Shown here: one piece after another, positions 61,622 to 64,000 of the stretch
Layout of the letters: every line of letters starts with the position of its first letter
Position numbering within the stretch: position 1 is the first letter of the stretch
Made by a program: the position numbers and the translations under genes
Notes under the pieces: model-generated
What the model was told of the DNA's origin: nothing
Databases searched by the model: none
The model's input: only the letters and a program-made list of their open reading frames with translations
DNA from: Maritimibacter sp. DP1N21-5
GTDB lineage: Bacteria > Pseudomonadota > Alphaproteobacteria > Rhodobacterales > Rhodobacteraceae
Direction: 5' to 3'
Length of the DNA stretch: 64,000 nucleotides
Assembly: GCF_019218295.1 (NCBI RefSeq)
Contig: NZ_JAHUZF010000006.1
Span: forward strand, 1,674,001-1,738,000

Positions 61622-62425
61622 CTACTGCGCGGTCCAGCCGCCGTCTACGGGAATGGTCGTGCCGGTCAGGTTCTGGGCCGCCATGCCGCAGAGGAAGACG
61701 GCGAGCGCGCCAAGCTCCGAGGTCTGGGTCATCCGAAGCGACGGCTGCTTCTCCTTCAGAAGCTCGGCGATGCCGGCGTCCCGATCGCCCCCCGCACGCC
61801 CTGCAGCAGCCTGAATCTGCGACTCGATAAGCGGCGTCTCGGTGAAGCCCGGCGCGATGCAGTTCACCGTGATCGCCCCCTTGGCCGGGTCGCCCTTGGA
61901 AGCGTATTCCAGCGCCACGACCTTGGACATGCCGACGAGCCCGTGCTTGGCGGCGACATAAGGCACCTTCTCGACCGAGGCGACGAGCCCGTGGACCGAG
62001 GCGATGTTGACGATGCGCCCATAGCCTCGGCTCTCCATCAAGGGCAGCACGGCCTTCATGGTGTGAAAGCATGACGACAGATTGATCGCGATGATCGCAT
62101 CCCATTTCGCGTCCGGCATGTCGGTGATCCCGGCGGTGTGCTGAATGCCCGCGTTGTTGACGAGGATGTCGATCGGACCCCAGGCCTCGACCTCCTCGAT
62201 CATCGCACGGATGGCGTCGGGGTTGGAGACGTCGGCTCCGAAGAATTTCGCGTCCGGCGCGCCGGCCTCTTTCATCGCGGCGACGGCGGCCTCGGCCTGC
62301 GCATCACCGGGCAAGGAATGCACGGCGATGCGGACACCGGCGGCGGCCAGCTCGGTCGCGACACCCAACCCGATCCCCGAGGTCGAGCCTGTGACGAGCG
62401 CGGTTTTTCCGTTGAGAAAGGACAT
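61622..62425 (-). CDS. bdhA: 3-hydroxybutyrate dehydrogenase
   Basis: A 267-residue short-chain dehydrogenase. The NAD loop is TGSTSGIGLGVA, LVNNAGIQHTAGI the central motif, and the catalytic Tyr-Lys pair is YVAAKHGL after the Ser region NIASVHGLVAS. GIQHTAGI and APGFTETPLIESQI match 3-hydroxybutyrate dehydrogenases that connect polyhydroxybutyrate breakdown to acetoacetate. It fits with the beta-oxidation and acs genes nearby. AAGGAGTATCC precedes the ATG. Confidence 0.9.
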   Translation of the reverse strand: MSFLNGKTALVTGSTSGIGLGVATELAAAGVRIAVHSLPGDAQAEAAVAAMKEAGAPDAKFFGADVSNPDAIRAMIEEVEAWGPIDILVNNAGIQHTAGITDMPDAKWDAIIAINLSSCFHTMKAVLPLMESRGYGRIVNIASVHGLVASVEKVPYVAAKHGLVGMSKVVALEYASKGDPAKGAITVNCIAPGFTETPLIESQIQAAAGRAGGDRDAGIAELLKEKQPSLRMTQTSELGALAVFLCGMAAQNLTGTTIPVDGGWTAQ

Positions 62426-62629
62426 GGATACTCCTTCGGGTCTATCGCCCGTTTGCGCGGGGTCGCCCGGCATTCGGACTGCTCCCCTGTTGTCGTTTGC
62501 GGCACTGTCACCGCGGCGCTCCTCCACCGGACGCGGGGTCCGGCCCATGGGCCCGAGGTTAGGCCGGGGTGTCACGATCTGCCAGTGGTCACGTCTCGTT
62601 TCGGTTGAAAGATTTCGGTGCCCCGTGCA

Positions 62630-62648
62630 TTCTGTCGATCCGATAGAA
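62630..62648. promoter_or_regulatory. inverted repeat before the TetR gene
   Basis: TTCTGTCG-ATC-CGATAGAA is an 8-bp inverted repeat with one mismatch, 11 bases before the start codon of the TetR gene. Its position suits autoregulation. Confidence 0.5.
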
Positions 62649-62659
62649 AAGGCCCCCTT

Positions 62660-63280
62660 ATGAACATGCAGAAACCGGCGACCCGCATTCAGCGCAAGAA
62701 CCGCGAAACGATCCGCGAGGCGGCGCTCGACGTGTTCTCGCAGCACGGGTTTCGCGGCGCGACGCTTGACCAGATTGCCCAGGCGGCGGGGTTGTCCAAG
62801 CCCAATCTGCTCTATTATTTCCCCTCCAAGGAAGCGATCCATGTGGAGCTTCTGAGCCATCTCATGACCGACTGGCTCGAACCCTTGCGCGCGGTGGACG
62901 CCGGTGGCGACCCGGTGGACGAACTGGTGGACTATGTGCTCCGCAAGCTCGACATGGCGCGCGAAATGCCGCGCGAAAGCCGCCTTTTCGCGAACGAGAT
63001 CGTGCAGGGGGCACCGCGAATCCTCGACATGATCACCGGGGAGCTGCGCGAACTCGTGGACGAAAAGGCCGCCCTCATCCGCGACTGGCAGGCTGAGGAC
63101 CGGCTGGCCAAGGTCGACCCCTATCACCTCATTTTCTCGATCTGGGCGACGACCCAGCATTACGCCGACTTCGACATTCAGGTGCGCGGCGTCCTGGGGT
63201 CGTCCGAAGGTGACGGTCACTTCGACGACGCGCGGGCCTTTCTCACCCATATGTATCGCGCGACCCTTCAACCCCGGTGA
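62660..63280 (+). CDS. TetR-family regulator (RutR/YcdC-like C-terminal domain)
   Basis: A 206-residue TetR protein. The DNA-binding domain is AALDVFSQHGFRGATLDQIA and QAAGLSKPNLLYYFPSKEAI. The C-terminal part (SRLFANEIVQGAPRI and LIFSIWATTQHYADFDIQV) matches the YcdC/RutR-like ligand domain. RutR controls pyrimidine use, but no pyrimidine genes are visible here, so the ligand remains open. ATG 62660 or 62666 may be used. It is divergent from bdhA. Confidence 0.88.
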   Translation: MNMQKPATRIQRKNRETIREAALDVFSQHGFRGATLDQIAQAAGLSKPNLLYYFPSKEAIHVELLSHLMTDWLEPLRAVDAGGDPVDELVDYVLRKLDMAREMPRESRLFANEIVQGAPRILDMITGELRELVDEKAALIRDWQAEDRLAKVDPYHLIFSIWATTQHYADFDIQVRGVLGSSEGDGHFDDARAFLTHMYRATLQPR

Positions 63281-63398
63281 CATCGGCCCTGTGACCAGCC
63301 GAGGGATTAACCCTGTCGGCCTGAAACCTTGGACAGGCGCGCCTGGTCCGCGATAGTCTCGTGTGACACGGTGGGGGCACCGTGACCGGAGACGCGCC

Positions 63399-63899
63399 AT
63401 GGACTTTTCCAACGCTGCCCCCCTCGGTGCCAGACACGCCCTGCCGGCGCCGGCACCCGACCGACGCGTCCATCCTGTATCGCCAGTGGAGGAGCAATCG
63501 GCCTCGTCCGGCGCAGGAACCGACGCGCGCGATCATCCCGAACAGGACCTCCATGGCGCCCTGTCGCGCGATCTGCGCGCCCTGCGCCGCGAGGTCGAGG
63601 ACGGCACGCAATGGGCCGGCCCCGCGCCCGCCTTTGACGTGAGCCTCCTTGAAATGGACAGCGACCTTCGACAGGTCTTGGCACGGATGGAGGCGGACCG
63701 CTCCCGGACCCGCGACGCAGAGGCGCTACAGGTCGCACCCCCACGCGCCGGCAGAGAGGGTGACAACGGCGTAACCGCCTCAGCCCCACCCGATGACCTG
63801 GCACAGGACATACGTCGGGCCAGCCCCGAACCGGCCAAATCCGGCGCAGATGCATCGGGGGCTTTCCCTTCCCCCGGCCCCCGTCCTATAAGCGGATGA
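63399..63899 (+). CDS. uncharacterised protein
   Basis: A 166-residue Ala/Pro/Arg/Asp-rich protein from ATG 63399, preceded by CCGGAGACGCG. The middle segment (LSRDLRALRREVEDG to LRQVLARMEADRSRTR) could form a coiled coil; both ends look disordered. No domain is recognised, and other frames across it are also open, so it may not be real. Confidence 0.4.
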   Translation: MDFSNAAPLGARHALPAPAPDRRVHPVSPVEEQSASSGAGTDARDHPEQDLHGALSRDLRALRREVEDGTQWAGPAPAFDVSLLEMDSDLRQVLARMEADRSRTRDAEALQVAPPRAGREGDNGVTASAPPDDLAQDIRRASPEPAKSGADASGAFPSPGPRPISG

Positions 63900-64000
63900 G
63901 AAAATGCCCCCGCGACAAGACGGGGCCTGTGCCACGGGTGGGAGAGAGATCTGGTGGACGCCCTCGTCCCCCGACACTCCGAGGCCCATTGAGAGAGACG

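Noticed and set aside
1..64000. Mobile elements, prophage, CRISPR arrays, toxin-antitoxin or classic defence systems
   Set aside because: No transposase, integrase, phage structural gene, regular spacer-repeat array or recognisable defence gene was seen on either strand.
63900..64000. A possible gene start at the right edge
   Set aside because: Short frames are open to the edge but none has a clear ribosome-binding site or recognisable sequence within the 101 bases available.

Overview
The window is a 64-kb piece of a high-GC alphaproteobacterial chromosome, most likely Rhodobacteraceae (Roseobacter/Rhodobacter group). This rests on gene content read from the sequence: an NAD-dependent FdsGBA-type formate dehydrogenase, a short Hda-like protein next to ppk and ppx, a ScfR/RamB-type regulator beside a branched-chain-type ABC importer and acs, a thiolase plus fused hydratase/dehydrogenase pair behind two MerR regulators, and several small families common in this group (DUF1127, DUF4287, DUF1992, DUF952). 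I see no insertion sequences, prophage, CRISPR arrays, tRNAs or rRNAs; the region looks like stable chromosome.

Layout. 1-839: start of an LpxR-like outer-membrane lipid A deacylase that runs off the left edge. 1000-8279: formate oxidation locus (LysR regulator, fdsG, fdsB, a DUF4287 gene, fdsA, fdhD, fdsD). 8409-10162: exported fasciclin protein, a tandem pair of structured small-RNA candidates each with its own matching promoter element, and an asparaginase. 10264-15929: AI-2E-type permease, hdaA, ppk, ppx, linking DnaA control and polyphosphate metabolism. 15937-18701: leftward genes of loose function (exported protein, EEP nuclease/phosphatase, TerB-DnaJ protein, VOC protein). 18847-25181: nhaA, an 8-oxoguanine-deaminase-like enzyme, hisN-like phosphatase, an XRE regulator, a quinone oxidoreductase overlapping a LysR gene tail to tail, and a DUF1127 protein. 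25318-36735: Bax-inhibitor-1 protein, GNAT, rpmG, YebE-like protein, RNase P RNA, amidase, lipoprotein, gatCA, ceramidase-like protein, metal-dependent hydrolase, HMCES-type protein, GST and a periplasmic 5'-nucleotidase. 36912-41056: DUF952, pyrD, arsC, MATE pump and two hotdog thioesterases. 41179-42318: predicted metal exporter.

42421-59427 is a lipid and short-chain-acyl block: two MerR regulators, a large acyl-CoA dehydrogenase, small unknown genes, GST, fadA, fadB, then a ScfR-type regulator diverging from a five-gene ABC importer followed by acetyl-CoA synthetase. Together they would import and activate a small carboxylate or amino acid and degrade acyl-CoAs to acetyl-CoA. 59608-64000: an extremely acidic PRC-barrel protein, a possible small RNA, an ECF sigma factor with a small membrane partner, 3-hydroxybutyrate dehydrogenase, a TetR regulator and an uncharacterised ORF.

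The most interesting non-coding signals are the tandem sRNA pair at 9011-9276, a dispersed structured repeat (4031, 38669, 50411), an RNase P promoter that seems to use the stop codon of the preceding gene, and strong palindromes in front of the ScfR and MerR regulators.
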